Shown: positions 42,657 through 51,750, counted from the first letter of the stretch. The stretch is DNA of 64,000 bases from G965197675 sp965197675 (GCA_965197675.1 OZ240221.1:1178001-1242000), one strand, 5' to 3'. Made by a program: numbers and translations. The notes: generated by a model not told the origin, from the letters alone.

Positions 42657-42830
42657 GATATTACTCCTGTTAAGAGGCGTATCCTGGAATACGCTGGAAC
42701 CATAGCACCGCCTCAATCGTGATGTCAACGATGTCCTTCATTTGCGACTAGCTACCAGACCATACGATGCTTACCTGGCAATTTAAGTAGTGTGTCGTTG
42801 TGCTATATTGAAGAGGCTATATAAGGATCA

Positions 42831-43523
42831 ATGGAGTTGGATAGTATGCCTAGTAAGTTCAACGGAACCTCCGAGTCGACTCAGCCCAGGATTGTTGTAC
42901 GCAATGTCGGTGAATCGGTGAAACCCTCACAGGCACCACCCTCTTTGGCCGATGAAAACGTCCACCTTTATCTGGATAAAGAGGTGATCTTGGGAGCTAT
43001 AAAGAACAGAGCACAAGCATCTATGGATTTGATGGAGGAGATTGAACACAGGGGCTGGTGCGGTTCCACATCCATCCTAACTGTGATGAGGCTCCTTGAC
43101 GGTGAGCAAAAATACCGGTTCATCCAGCACCGCATAGACGAGGGAATGACACTAGATGAAGCTTATGAGAGAACAGGTCTAGGGCTCCACGAGGACCACG
43201 GTCGCCGAGGAGGTGAGCTTGCTTTGGGTCGCCCTGAACTGCTGGCAATTTACGATGAGATTACTGAAGGACTGAAGAAGTACCCCTTTGTAAACTTCGT
43301 ATGTCCCATGCCTGAGCTATGGGAAAACGCAGAAGAATACGTTGCAACTACCAACGTGGGCACCGTTGATTCTATTCACCTGGCTACTGCTGTTGGCCTC
43401 GGGTGTCATGTCCTTGTAACAACGGACAAAGATTTGCAGCTAATAGCTAGGGAGTTCATTCCTTGTGAACCACCTGAAAGAACCGAGCAAGCCTTAAGAG
43501 ATCACTGGGGATTTGATGTTTAG
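42831..43523 (+). CDS. PIN-like domain protein
   Basis: A 230-residue protein. From about residue 44, VHLYLDKEVILGAIKNRAQASMDLMEEIEHRGWCGSTSILTVMRLLDGEQ begins a PIN-type fold. The C-terminal part VGTVDSIHLATAVGLGCHVLVTTDKDLQLIA has the conserved aspartates and the DxIHLATA...L.T.DKD pattern. The first 40 residues are unstructured. A middle insertion (DEAYERTGLGLHEDHGRRGG) is unusual. No antitoxin gene is adjacent, so a solitary nuclease or non-toxin role is possible. A start at ATG 42846 is also possible. Confidence 0.65.
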   Translation: MELDSMPSKFNGTSESTQPRIVVRNVGESVKPSQAPPSLADENVHLYLDKEVILGAIKNRAQASMDLMEEIEHRGWCGSTSILTVMRLLDGEQKYRFIQHRIDEGMTLDEAYERTGLGLHEDHGRRGGELALGRPELLAIYDEITEGLKKYPFVNFVCPMPELWENAEEYVATTNVGTVDSIHLATAVGLGCHVLVTTDKDLQLIAREFIPCEPPERTEQALRDHWGFDV

Positions 43524-43585
43524 GGCGACTGTAATAGCCTGTGGATCAATATTTTGACCTACTCTTGCCGGGACCCTGAAGTGGC

Positions 43586-43657
43586 GGCTGATTCTGAGGG
43601 CTCTGGCCTGATCCTACATCTCCTCCACGGCGTGTAGGATTTCCACAGCAATCAGCC
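43586..43657. terminator. Nested hairpin between convergent genes
   Basis: GGCTGATT (43586-43593) pairs with AATCAGCC (43650-43657), and inside it ATCCTACA (43611-43618) pairs with TGTAGGAT (43633-43640). It lies between the PIN-like gene and the converging ABM gene. It is a bidirectional terminator or a small structured RNA; no T-run is strong enough to be sure. Confidence 0.4.
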
Positions 43658-43677
43658 CTAGTGCCTTGCGGTCAAGG

Positions 43678-43980
43678 TTACTCCTCCAGGGGACGTGTGC
43701 CTGCTACATCATAGAAAGTCGCAGTGATAGGCTCCTCAAGACACGGTTCCATTAAGGGCCAAGCCTTTTCAAAGCCCGAGGATGCCTGGCGGTTCATTGC
43801 GGCATCATCCTCGTATATTTCCATAGCCAGAAAGGTGTTGGGTTCTGTGATCGATTCGCAGATGTCATAGCTAACTGCTCCGTCTATTTTTCTGCTGGTA
43901 TCGACCAACTGGGTCACTGCCCTTAGGAAGTCGTCACGCTTGCCTGGCTGGACTATCATCTTGGCACGGATCACAATCAT
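43678..43980 (-). CDS. Antibiotic biosynthesis monooxygenase (ABM) domain protein
   Basis: A 100-residue dimeric alpha+beta-barrel protein: MIVIRAKMIVQPGKRDDFLRAV, SYDICESITEPNTFLAMEIYEDDAAMNRQ and EKAWPLMEPCLEEPI. This is the ABM/YgiN-like cofactor-free oxygenase pattern. It is 23 nt downstream of the LLM oxidoreductase gene, so the two probably act on the same compound. GAGGCGG precedes the ATG. Confidence 0.85.
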   Translation of the reverse strand: MIVIRAKMIVQPGKRDDFLRAVTQLVDTSRKIDGAVSYDICESITEPNTFLAMEIYEDDAAMNRQASSGFEKAWPLMEPCLEEPITATFYDVAGTRPLEE

Positions 43981-44003
43981 AGTACCGCCTCACTGGATAT
44001 TCC

Positions 44004-44969
44004 TTAAATCTTTTCTACGGCGGGCAGAACTTCCTCGGCAATGAGCTCTATTACCTCGTGGTCTTCGTTATCAAACAATTCCAGTATGAACCGTTCGGAC
44101 CCTGCCTCAGCCAAAGCCTCAATCTTCTCTATAACCTGGGACGGTGTACCTGCTGCCCACCCATCATCGGATAACTCTTTGGGAGAAACTGATGCCATCT
44201 CAGGAGGATTTCCCATGAGCCCTTTAATTCGCTGGAGTCTCTTCATTATCTCGGTCTCATCTCGGCCTATGAGGACTGGCCCCGTCCAAGAACACCTCAT
44301 GCTGCTAAAGTCTCTGCCGTTCCGTTGGCAGTGCTCCTGTAATATCTGCCGCTTCTCTCGGTAGGCATCGGGTGTGAGGGCATCTCCGTTCCATTCGTCA
44401 GCATAGACTGCTGCGAGGGGCAAGGTACGGCGCTCGCCATTTCCTCCTATGATTATTGGCGGTCTAGGCTTTTGCGCTGGCTTGGGGTAGCAGACAGCAT
44501 TATCGAGGGAGTAATGCTCCCCTTTGAAGGATGCAGAGTCCTCCGTCCACAGAGCAAGGATTACCTTAATCCCCTCCTCTAGCATCTGGTATCGGACGGG
44601 CAGTGGAGGACACGGTATGCCGAATACCCCATGCTCTACGTCTACTGAACCTACTCCTAGCGCCATTTCTAGACGTCCGCCAGATAGCTGGTCTATCGAC
44701 GCTGACATTTTGGCCAACAGAGATGGATGACGAAAGGTGATGGGAGTTACCATGGGACCGAAGCGGATTCTACTGGTGCGATCGGCCAGTGTGGCGAAGG
44801 ACGTCCACGCCTCCAGAGCTTCCATCCTGCCATCTCCTCGATGGTCGTACAGGTGGTCGGAGCGCCACAGAGACTCGAAGCCCAACCTCTCCACAAGGTC
44901 GGCGGTTTCATGCCAGCGTTCCCAGGTAAGGTCCGTCTGTCCCTCTGTCATGATGCCTAGTTTAGCCAT
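44004..44969 (-). CDS. LLM class F420-dependent oxidoreductase
   Basis: A 321-residue luciferase-like TIM barrel: LVERLGFESLWRSDHLYDHRG, RIRFGPMVTPITFRHPSLLAKM, DQLSGGRLEMALGVGS and PPIIIGGNGERRTLPLAA. It uses F420 (or FMN). AAGGAGG lies 11 nt before the ATG. It is co-directional with the ABM gene and the amidohydrolase at 45010. Two LLM paralogs occur in the window. Confidence 0.88.
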   Translation of the reverse strand: MAKLGIMTEGQTDLTWERWHETADLVERLGFESLWRSDHLYDHRGDGRMEALEAWTSFATLADRTSRIRFGPMVTPITFRHPSLLAKMSASIDQLSGGRLEMALGVGSVDVEHGVFGIPCPPLPVRYQMLEEGIKVILALWTEDSASFKGEHYSLDNAVCYPKPAQKPRPPIIIGGNGERRTLPLAAVYADEWNGDALTPDAYREKRQILQEHCQRNGRDFSSMRCSWTGPVLIGRDETEIMKRLQRIKGLMGNPPEMASVSPKELSDDGWAAGTPSQVIEKIEALAEAGSERFILELFDNEDHEVIELIAEEVLPAVEKI

Positions 44970-45009
44970 GGATGTAGTTGCCTCCTTAGATTAACGGCTC
45001 CTCTATCGA

Positions 45010-46146
45010 TCAACTGATGCCATACAAGGCCAGGGCGTTCTCACCTAGTATCTTCTTCTGGTCCTCCTCAGGTAACGGCGCAACGTTCTTCTTCATCTTA
45101 CCCACCGCGTCCAAGTGGCCCTCGGAGTGAGGCCAGTCAGATCCCCAAATCAATCGGTCTGCTCCTGCCACCTGGGCCAGTGTGGGCACGCTTCTCTCAT
45201 TGGGCTCTATGCTGATCCACACCTGCCGTTTGAAATACTCGCTTGGCTTCATAGCTAGAGGCATCTCATCGCCGAACTCCTCATATTTAACGTCCATGCG
45301 ATCCAGCCAGTGGATCATCCAGCCGCTGCCATCCTCCACCATGTTCACTCTAAGTCCAGGAAACCTTTCGAATACCCCTTCACACATCATGTGGGTGAAG
45401 CTGATGAGAAAGTCGGCATGGTCCAGACATCCCTGGAAGAATCCCGGCCCCTGGTCACCCGCCGGGTATAAATGTCTGCCCGGATAGTTGGGGTTAGACG
45501 ACACATGAAGGGTAATTGGCACCTCTAGCTCTTGAGCGGTAGCCCAAAGAGGATGATAGTATGAATTACCGTAGCCAATCCTATTAATTGGAGCAGGTGG
45601 AATGTAGCCACCCCTCGCCCCGGTATTCACTGCTCTTCTTAACTCCTCAACACAGTCGTCTATATTCCACATGGGCAGCTGCGCTATAGTGTATATGCGG
45701 TCTGGATAGGCTTTGCAGAAGTTCACAATCCAATCGTTATACACTCTGCAAAAGGCGGCGGAAAGGTGAGGGTCTTCACAGTCGAAGGGCCAGCCCAAGC
45801 TCAAACTGGGATAGATGAAAGTCGCATAAACCCCCTCACCGTCCATGAGCTTTATCCGTTCATGAGGGTTGATCGCTCCAGGCACTTCTTTAGCAGCATC
45901 GGTATAGGTTAGATGGGCGTGCTCGTTCACCCATTTTCGGCTTTTACCAACGAAGGCTAGTGCCGTTACCTCGCCGTCTCTGTATACGTTGCTTTTCTTT
46001 CCATCCACATACAGGTATTCGAGATTCTTCTCATCCCTGCGTAAGCTCAGAGCCCGACTTCTATATTGAGGCTCCAGGTTCTCCTCCCAGAGGTTGGCAG
46101 GTTCCAGAAGATGACTGTCGGAATCTACGATTCTACCATCTGTCAT
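45010..46146 (-). CDS. Amidohydrolase family protein (ACMSD-like, Amidohydro_2)
   Basis: A 378-residue protein from ATG 46146, which has GGAGGTG six nt upstream; the longer frame to 46161 is not favoured. IVDSDSHLLEPANLWEENL, INPHERIKLMDGEGVYATF, YNDWIVNFCKAYPDRIYTIAQLP, VPITLHVSSNPNY and LIWGSDWPHSEGHLD are typical of the group that decarboxylates or hydrolyses ring acids at a single metal. The D-x-H-xx-EP-xx-LW start is shared with the paralogs at 46997 and 57907. Substrate unknown. Confidence 0.87.
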   Translation of the reverse strand: MTDGRIVDSDSHLLEPANLWEENLEPQYRSRALSLRRDEKNLEYLYVDGKKSNVYRDGEVTALAFVGKSRKWVNEHAHLTYTDAAKEVPGAINPHERIKLMDGEGVYATFIYPSLSLGWPFDCEDPHLSAAFCRVYNDWIVNFCKAYPDRIYTIAQLPMWNIDDCVEELRRAVNTGARGGYIPPAPINRIGYGNSYYHPLWATAQELEVPITLHVSSNPNYPGRHLYPAGDQGPGFFQGCLDHADFLISFTHMMCEGVFERFPGLRVNMVEDGSGWMIHWLDRMDVKYEEFGDEMPLAMKPSEYFKRQVWISIEPNERSVPTLAQVAGADRLIWGSDWPHSEGHLDAVGKMKKNVAPLPEEDQKKILGENALALYGIS

Positions 46147-46249
46147 TTGACACACCTCCACCTATCCGAGGTCAATAAGCTATTCAGAAGCACGCTATCA
46201 TTGGGCAAAGGGTTAGTCAAGGGTTGTTAATCGCTCCAGCAGGGCAAAC

Positions 46250-46840
46250 GGATTTTGAGTTAGCGGATAGACGGCCAGTCGTTTTGCCGACTGGGCTTGT
46301 GCGTGGCAACTTGATTGTCTTTTTTGTTTAGCTTTGAAATTTGATTGAATTTTCTGGTCCCCGTTCAAACTTGATTGAATTGTAAAAAAAGTTTTGTTTT
46401 AGGGGTTCCCCAGGCACGAAGATGTCGTTATAACTTGATTGAGTTTTTCATCAGCTTTGGGTTGGGCCCACCCGCCCCGGTGTGTTTTTGTATGTGGGGG
46501 CACATCCTCCTTCGACAAGCTGAGGACAGGCTCCAAGCCCCTTGCCAGCGCCCCGACCCCGGGCGGGGTCTCCCGCTCCAGATTCTTCGCTTCGTTCAGA
46601 ATGACAAGCTCTTGGAACCGGCGAGAGTTCCGCCTGTGTTTGAGTCCGTTCAGGGTGTCCTTGGGGGTGCCTGCACTTGGGCCATGGCCTCTGTGAGAGA
46701 TAGGGGTGATACCTCCTTGTAAGCTAGAGGTGAATTTGCATTATAGCACGTAGGTTCTTATTTCATATATAGCTACGCGGCACAACGGGCTGGGCGCCAA
46801 TGCTGGATTCCCGTGTCAGGCACGAGAATGACGGCATAGG
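46250..46840 (-). repeat. Composite repeat R3, copy B (opposite orientation to copy A), with TTGATTG boxes and R1 module
   Basis: In reverse complement it reads, in order: the GTCATTC/ACGGGAATCCAG repeat, TTGTGCCGCGT leader, TATAAT, CAAGGAGGTATCACCCC, a degenerate GTPKDTLNGLKHRRNS frame, an R1 module (46455-46520) and the AAAACAAAACTTTTTT segment. On the plus strand TTGATTG boxes start at 46311, 46341, 46371 and 46435. It has no gene content now. Continuing to 46995 are further repeat words (CCTGCCTGCTGCAGGCAGG at about 46858). Confidence 0.72.
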
Positions 46841-46996
46841 GGGTGGCAGTGGAATGACCTGCCTGCTGCAGGCAGGCGGCATAGGGGGTGAGCGGATACA
46901 AGGCCAGTTGTTTTTCCGGCTTTCGCCAGCGTCCAGACGAGAGGGGTGGGAACTCCACAATAGCCGGTTTTCAACCCAGGCCTGCTGAGCGCCATA

Positions 46997-48160
46997 TCAA
47001 AGCGGGTTGAGCTTATATATTCTTGCTGCGTTGCCGCCGGCGATCTTCGCTTTCTCCCCCTCTGTGCAGTCGGCCAGTATCTCTTCCAAGATCTGCTGGC
47101 TTCTTGGGAAGGTGGACTCTGTATGTGGGTAGTCGGAGCCCCATAGAAGGTTGTCCACACCTATAAGGTGTCGATATTGAATACCCAGGCCGTCCTCCTG
47201 AAAGCCAGCGAATACGTTCTGGTGGAAGTAGTCGCTGGGAAGGACTCCCTCCTTGAACCGATGCGTAGCGCTCAAGAGGCCCCTTTGAGTGTAGGTGTAG
47301 TCCATTCGGTCCAGGAAATGGGGTATCCATGACAGCTCGAACTCTACTACTCCAACTCGTAGCTTGGGGTAGCGCTCGAACACACCGCTGAAGATGATGT
47401 CGCCCAAAGACATTCTCACCCAGTGATCTATGTTGGTTATAAAGGCAGGACTAGAGTCGCCGCCGGCAGCCGGAGCCAGGCTGTCACGGCCATGAATAGT
47501 TTCGTCAAAGCAACGGCGGTTGGTGAGCACGTGAAGATGAAGGGGTAAATCCAGGTCTTGGGCGGTTGCCCAGAGGGGCTCGAAGTCCGGTGACCAGTAT
47601 CTTCGTCCCTCGTGAGGATAGACAGGAGGAAATACAGAGATCATGGCCCCCTTATACCCCAGTTTTGCGCACCTCTCTAGCTCCGCTACGCCCACTTCTA
47701 TGTCATCCACGTTAAGAGCGGCGATGCCGTGAAGTCGATCGGGGTATGCGCTGCAGAACTCGGCAAGCCAGTCGTTGTACACCCTGAAGCAGGCGCTCAA
47801 GAGCTCGCTATCGGCCACGGCGTTGTACAGCTTAAAGGCATAGCTGGGGAACATTATTCCAGCATCAACTCCATCGAGATCCATGTCTTTTACATGTTCG
47901 CCGGGAACGTAGCCACCAAGCGGTATCTCATCGAATCGACCCACCTCTGTAATTTCATCGGGATTCTCAAACCTTCGGCCTAGGTTTATCGCAAACTCCA
48001 TGCCCATGACCAGGCGATCATCACACCGCCAGACGTCTTGATCTTCCCCCTGTACAACACGGGGCGCCCTGTCTTTGAACTTGGGTTCGATTCTACTTGT
48101 CCAAAGGTCATAGGGTTCAACTACATGACTATCCGATGATATCACCCTGTAACTACCCAT
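46997..48160 (-). CDS. Amidohydrolase family protein (ACMSD-like)
   Basis: A 387-residue paralog of the genes at 45010 and 57907: VISSDSHVVEPYDLWTSRI, DLDGVDAGIMFPSYAFKLY, YNDWLAEFCSAYPDRLHGIAAL, LDLPLHLHVLTNRR and LLWGSDYPHTESTFP. AGAGGTGAGCA precedes the ATG. It lies 66 nt after the beta-propeller gene on the same strand. Sequence differences from its neighbours in the middle region suggest a different substrate. Confidence 0.87.
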   Translation of the reverse strand: MGSYRVISSDSHVVEPYDLWTSRIEPKFKDRAPRVVQGEDQDVWRCDDRLVMGMEFAINLGRRFENPDEITEVGRFDEIPLGGYVPGEHVKDMDLDGVDAGIMFPSYAFKLYNAVADSELLSACFRVYNDWLAEFCSAYPDRLHGIAALNVDDIEVGVAELERCAKLGYKGAMISVFPPVYPHEGRRYWSPDFEPLWATAQDLDLPLHLHVLTNRRCFDETIHGRDSLAPAAGGDSSPAFITNIDHWVRMSLGDIIFSGVFERYPKLRVGVVEFELSWIPHFLDRMDYTYTQRGLLSATHRFKEGVLPSDYFHQNVFAGFQEDGLGIQYRHLIGVDNLLWGSDYPHTESTFPRSQQILEEILADCTEGEKAKIAGGNAARIYKLNPL

Positions 48161-48226
48161 TGCTCACCTCTCCATATTGCCTGTATGGTATCATCGCCAT
48201 ACTAATAGGTCTAGCGATGGATTCCC

Positions 48227-49309
48227 TCAGACCTTGGCAAGCTTGGTTATCCTGCCTCCGATGAGGTACTCCGACAGGTACAAGTTACCCTTGCTGTCCA
48301 TCGCTATATCGTGAGGGCTGTGTACTCTGCCAGGCTTCAACACATTGGGGCGCACCATCTCACCATTCTCGTTCTTCGAGTTGGGCCACTCGCTGACGCT
48401 TACCACTTCCCTATTATCATCTAGGTAGGTCACGAAATTATCGTCCAAGTCGAAGACGGCAATCCGAGCATAGAGCTCTGGAACTATTAAGAAACCTTCG
48501 TGAGTTGCAACTCCCTTACGCGGCAGGGTTATTAGTCCTCTGCCGAAGGAGCGTTTGAAGTTACCGTCGAGGTCGTAGACTTGGACGCGACCTTGAAGGT
48601 CCATCTCTCTCCGGACAGATTCTCCATAGGTCTGTGGTTGAGTCCCAGGCAATCTCACGTTATCTCCGATACAAAGCTCTGGCTCCGGTTTGCGCCGGTC
48701 TATCCAAATCCCATGGGGAACCTCAAAGCTGCCAGCTCCCTCCTCTCCCGTTATCGTCTGCTTATAGTTGCCCTCCTTATCGAATCTGTGAACGCAGTTT
48801 TGACCATAGCCGTCGGACACCCAAATGTCTCCATTGCCCCCGTAGCGCTCTTCGTTAACCGCAACAGTGGTAGGAGAATACTTTCCCTCTTTGTAGATAG
48901 AGAGCTCCGGCTTGGGGAGGGTCATTATCGTCCGACCATCAAGAGTCTTCTTAACTACTTTGCCCGACGCCTGAAAGCTGCCTGGAGGCCGCATGTAGTT
49001 GAGCTCATAACCCTCCTCTTTGACGGCCTTGTCCCCGTTATCCGATATCCAGAGGTACTCGGTACTCTCCTCCTTCACCAAGGTCAGTCCGTGACCTTCG
49101 GTGCAACCACTATCCCAAGAGCTTTTGAGATTGCCTTCACTATCGAATATGAGAACCCGGGGGTCGCCGGGATGGTAGGAGATAACATCATCGGACTCTG
49201 TGACCACTATTCCATGATGGGCCCAGCCCGTTCTGGCGCTCTCCGAGTCTGGAATCTTTGCCCAACCATCGATCCACTGGTAAGTGTTTTCGCCACTGCC
49301 AATACGCAT
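48227..49309 (-). CDS. NHL-like beta-propeller protein (PAL/6-bladed)
   Basis: A 360-residue protein with several blade-like repeats: HHGIVVTESDDVISYHPGDPRVLIFDSEGN, YGGNGDIWVSDGYGQNCVHRFDKEGNY, GRVQVYDLDGNFKRSF and HDIAMDSKGNLYLSEY. The nearest known types are peptidyl-alpha-hydroxyglycine alpha-amidating lyase-like NHL propellers. No signal peptide is visible, so it is probably cytosolic. GGAGGTTC precedes ATG 49309. The enzyme role, if any, is unknown; it lies between the amidohydrolase and the formaldehyde-type dehydrogenase. Confidence 0.8.
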   Translation of the reverse strand: MRIGSGENTYQWIDGWAKIPDSESARTGWAHHGIVVTESDDVISYHPGDPRVLIFDSEGNLKSSWDSGCTEGHGLTLVKEESTEYLWISDNGDKAVKEEGYELNYMRPPGSFQASGKVVKKTLDGRTIMTLPKPELSIYKEGKYSPTTVAVNEERYGGNGDIWVSDGYGQNCVHRFDKEGNYKQTITGEEGAGSFEVPHGIWIDRRKPEPELCIGDNVRLPGTQPQTYGESVRREMDLQGRVQVYDLDGNFKRSFGRGLITLPRKGVATHEGFLIVPELYARIAVFDLDDNFVTYLDDNREVVSVSEWPNSKNENGEMVRPNVLKPGRVHSPHDIAMDSKGNLYLSEYLIGGRITKLAKV

Positions 49310-49346
49310 ACTTGAACCTCCAAAATAACTTCTCTCAGGATAGGCA

Positions 49347-50498
49347 CTAGGGTTTCAGGATTACCTTTGTGTAGCCCTCGATTCTCTTGTCAAACTTCTC
49401 ATAGGCTTCAGGAGCATTCTCCAGAGGGACATCGTGGGACACGACGAAACTGGGCTTGGCCCTGCCCGCAATGATCAAATCACGTAAGTAGGCGTTGTAT
49501 TGCTTGACGTTGCACTGCCCTGTACCTAGGCGCAAGCCCTTCTCGAACAGCCTTCCGAAGTCTATCAAGAGAGACCCTCGTTTCGCATTCTCGTTCACAC
49601 CACTCGGATCTGAGGGCACGTACAAGCCCGGGATTCCCAGTGCACCAGTTGGGTTTACGACATCGATCAGCTGATTGAGCACGATGTTAGGCGCCTCATC
49701 CTGCTCACCCCCTGCAACTGATGAACCTGCAATGGTGGCCTGGTAACCCACAGCGTCGACCCCCTTATCAACTCCTCTACCTTTCCGTTGATCCTTGATT
49801 TGCTGAACGGGGTTAGCCTCATCGTAGTTGATGGGTATAGCGCCAATCTCCTTTGCCTTGTCCAGGCGCTCCTTTACATGGTCGACGGAGTAGACTTCAG
49901 ATGCACCTCTAATCAGACAGCTATACGCTGCCATGAGACCGACCGGGCCCGCTCCGAATACAGCCGCGCTCTCGCCAGGCTTTACACCTGCTAGTTCAGC
50001 GCCGTGATATCCAGTCGGAAATATGTCTGCCAGCAATGCGAAGTCGGCTTCGTAGTCCGTTCCCTGGGGCAGAGGCAGGCAGTTGAAATCGGCATAAGGA
50101 ACCTGCAGATACTCGGCTTGACCTCCTACCCAAGGTCCCATGGCTACATAGCCGTAAGCGCCTCCAGCAAATCCAGGATTGACTGTGGTACAGAAGCCGG
50201 TGTAGCCTCCGAGGCAGTTCTTGCAGAATCCACATGCAACGTTGAAGGGCATAACGACCCGGTCACCGACCTTCCGCTCTTTAACAGCAGGGCCAACCTC
50301 TTGAATTATTCCCATGTTTTCATGGCCAAACACTATCCCTGGTTCGGCTGCCGTGCGACCTTCGTACATGTGCAGGTCGGAACCACAAATACACGACGAC
50401 GTAATTTTCACAATTACATCGTTGGGATGTTTGATCTCTGGATCGGCTACAATCTCCACTCCCACCTTGAACGGCTCTTTATAGACGACAGCTTTCAT
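49347..50498 (-). CDS. Zinc-dependent alcohol dehydrogenase, glutathione-independent formaldehyde dehydrogenase-like
   Basis: A 383-residue MDR protein: SCICGSDLHMYEG (catalytic Zn Cys), GHENMGIIQEVG, four structural-zinc Cys in CGFCKNCLGGYTGFC and VFGAGPVGLMAAYSCL (NAD). The length and insertion pattern follow FdhA-type formaldehyde dehydrogenases rather than short ADHs. AAGGAGG precedes the ATG. It could oxidise aldehydes released by the amidohydrolase cluster. The formaldehyde preference is by family resemblance only. Confidence 0.88.
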   Translation of the reverse strand: MKAVVYKEPFKVGVEIVADPEIKHPNDVIVKITSSCICGSDLHMYEGRTAAEPGIVFGHENMGIIQEVGPAVKERKVGDRVVMPFNVACGFCKNCLGGYTGFCTTVNPGFAGGAYGYVAMGPWVGGQAEYLQVPYADFNCLPLPQGTDYEADFALLADIFPTGYHGAELAGVKPGESAAVFGAGPVGLMAAYSCLIRGASEVYSVDHVKERLDKAKEIGAIPINYDEANPVQQIKDQRKGRGVDKGVDAVGYQATIAGSSVAGGEQDEAPNIVLNQLIDVVNPTGALGIPGLYVPSDPSGVNENAKRGSLLIDFGRLFEKGLRLGTGQCNVKQYNAYLRDLIIAGRAKPSFVVSHDVPLENAPEAYEKFDKRIEGYTKVILKP

Positions 50499-50728
50499 GA
50501 CTCTGCCTCCTCCTTATGGTGTCGCTGACGATACTTTAGCAAAATTCCACATGTCGCTAGCCCAGACTTGCATCAGGTTCAAAGCGAACTCATAATGCCC
50601 TCAGAAAAACTCGAAATCATCCTCTCGTCCGATTCCCGAATTATAATTATGGTAATTTCCCATTTCAACATTGCCTTCGTCTACTCGTAGGCACAAATGG
50701 CGAGCAGGGATAGTCAGGGGGTATAAGA

Positions 50729-51523
50729 ATGGACCTGGAGTTGGAAGGTAAGACAGCGATAGTTACTGGTGGGAGTCTAGGGATTGGCAAAGCCGTAGCC
50801 CTGGAACTGGCAAAAGAAGGTGTGGACGTGGCTATCTGCGCGAGACGCCGCGAGCTTCTGGAGGAAGCAGCAGCGGAACTTCAGGCTCAGACCGGCCGTC
50901 GTATCCTTCCTGTACCAGCTGACACCACCAAGCGCGCTGAGGTGGAGAACATGGTCTCGACGGCTGCTTCAACTCTCGGCAAGGTAGATATCTTGGTCAA
51001 CAACGCCGCCGTTATAGGGGGGCTGGTACAAGGCCCCCTCGATGAGGCTACCGAAGAGCTTCTTTCCCGGGATCTGGATACCAAAGTCGTCGGCTACTTC
51101 CGCTGTGCCAAAGCGGTGGCACCCCTGATGATGCATCAGAACTGGGGTAGGATAATAAACATCGGTGGCACATCGGGTCGCTATGGCGGAGTCATCAGCG
51201 GTATGCGCAATGCCGCCGTAGCTCACCTGACCAAGTCCCTCTCCGAACAGCTAGGCCCTCACGGTATAACGGTCAACGCCATACACCCGGGTACCATCCG
51301 CACTGAACGCACCGGCCCAGACCTGAAGCAGGAGGCGAGTAACCTGGGAATTACGTCTGAAGAGGTGGAGCAAAGGCTGTCAGAGGGAATATCCATACGT
51401 CGTATCATCGATGCCAGGGAGATCGGGTTCTTGGCCTGCTTTCTAGCCTCTCCCAAAGCGGCAGCCATTACCGGAGATGTGATGGGTATTGATGGAGGAG
51501 AAGGAGCTGCCGTATTTTACTAG
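50729..51523 (+). CDS. SDR family oxidoreductase with replaced catalytic Tyr/Lys
   Basis: A 264-residue protein: AIVTGGSLGIGKAVA, NNAAVIGG, IINIGGTSGRYGG and NAIHPGTIRTE. The active-site line is VISGMRNAAVAHLTKSL, where the expected Y-x-x-x-K is S-x-x-x-N. It keeps the NAD fold, so it may bind a cofactor or ligand without classic catalysis. GGGGG lies upstream of ATG 50729. Confidence 0.85.
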   Translation: MDLELEGKTAIVTGGSLGIGKAVALELAKEGVDVAICARRRELLEEAAAELQAQTGRRILPVPADTTKRAEVENMVSTAASTLGKVDILVNNAAVIGGLVQGPLDEATEELLSRDLDTKVVGYFRCAKAVAPLMMHQNWGRIINIGGTSGRYGGVISGMRNAAVAHLTKSLSEQLGPHGITVNAIHPGTIRTERTGPDLKQEASNLGITSEEVEQRLSEGISIRRIIDAREIGFLACFLASPKAAAITGDVMGIDGGEGAAVFY

Positions 51524-51593
51524 CATGATGTGGAGCTAATCCACGTTTAGCGAAAAACATCTTCACTGTGAGCGGTTTGCTTCTATATTCCCC

Positions 51594-51748
51594 ACCTAAA
51601 TGATAGGGAAGACCTGGTTGGAGCCTGCCTGCTGCAGACAGGCCTGGGTTGAAGAGGGTTGATAAGGCTATTAGAAGGGCTCGCCGATCACCACGGAGGT
51701 GTGAATATTGAAGCAAGGACTTGTGTCGTTCAAGGAATAGCAAGCGTG
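51594..51748 (+). repeat. Intergenic repeat family R2, copy 2
   Basis: CACCTAAATGATAGGG, GACCTGGTTGG, GCCTGCCTGCTGCAGACAGG, AAGGCTATT, CACGGAGGTGTGAATATTGAAG and CAAGGACTTGTGTCG match the reverse complement of 31216-31386. It is followed by R1 copy f. Confidence 0.65.
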
Positions 51749-51750
51749 GT

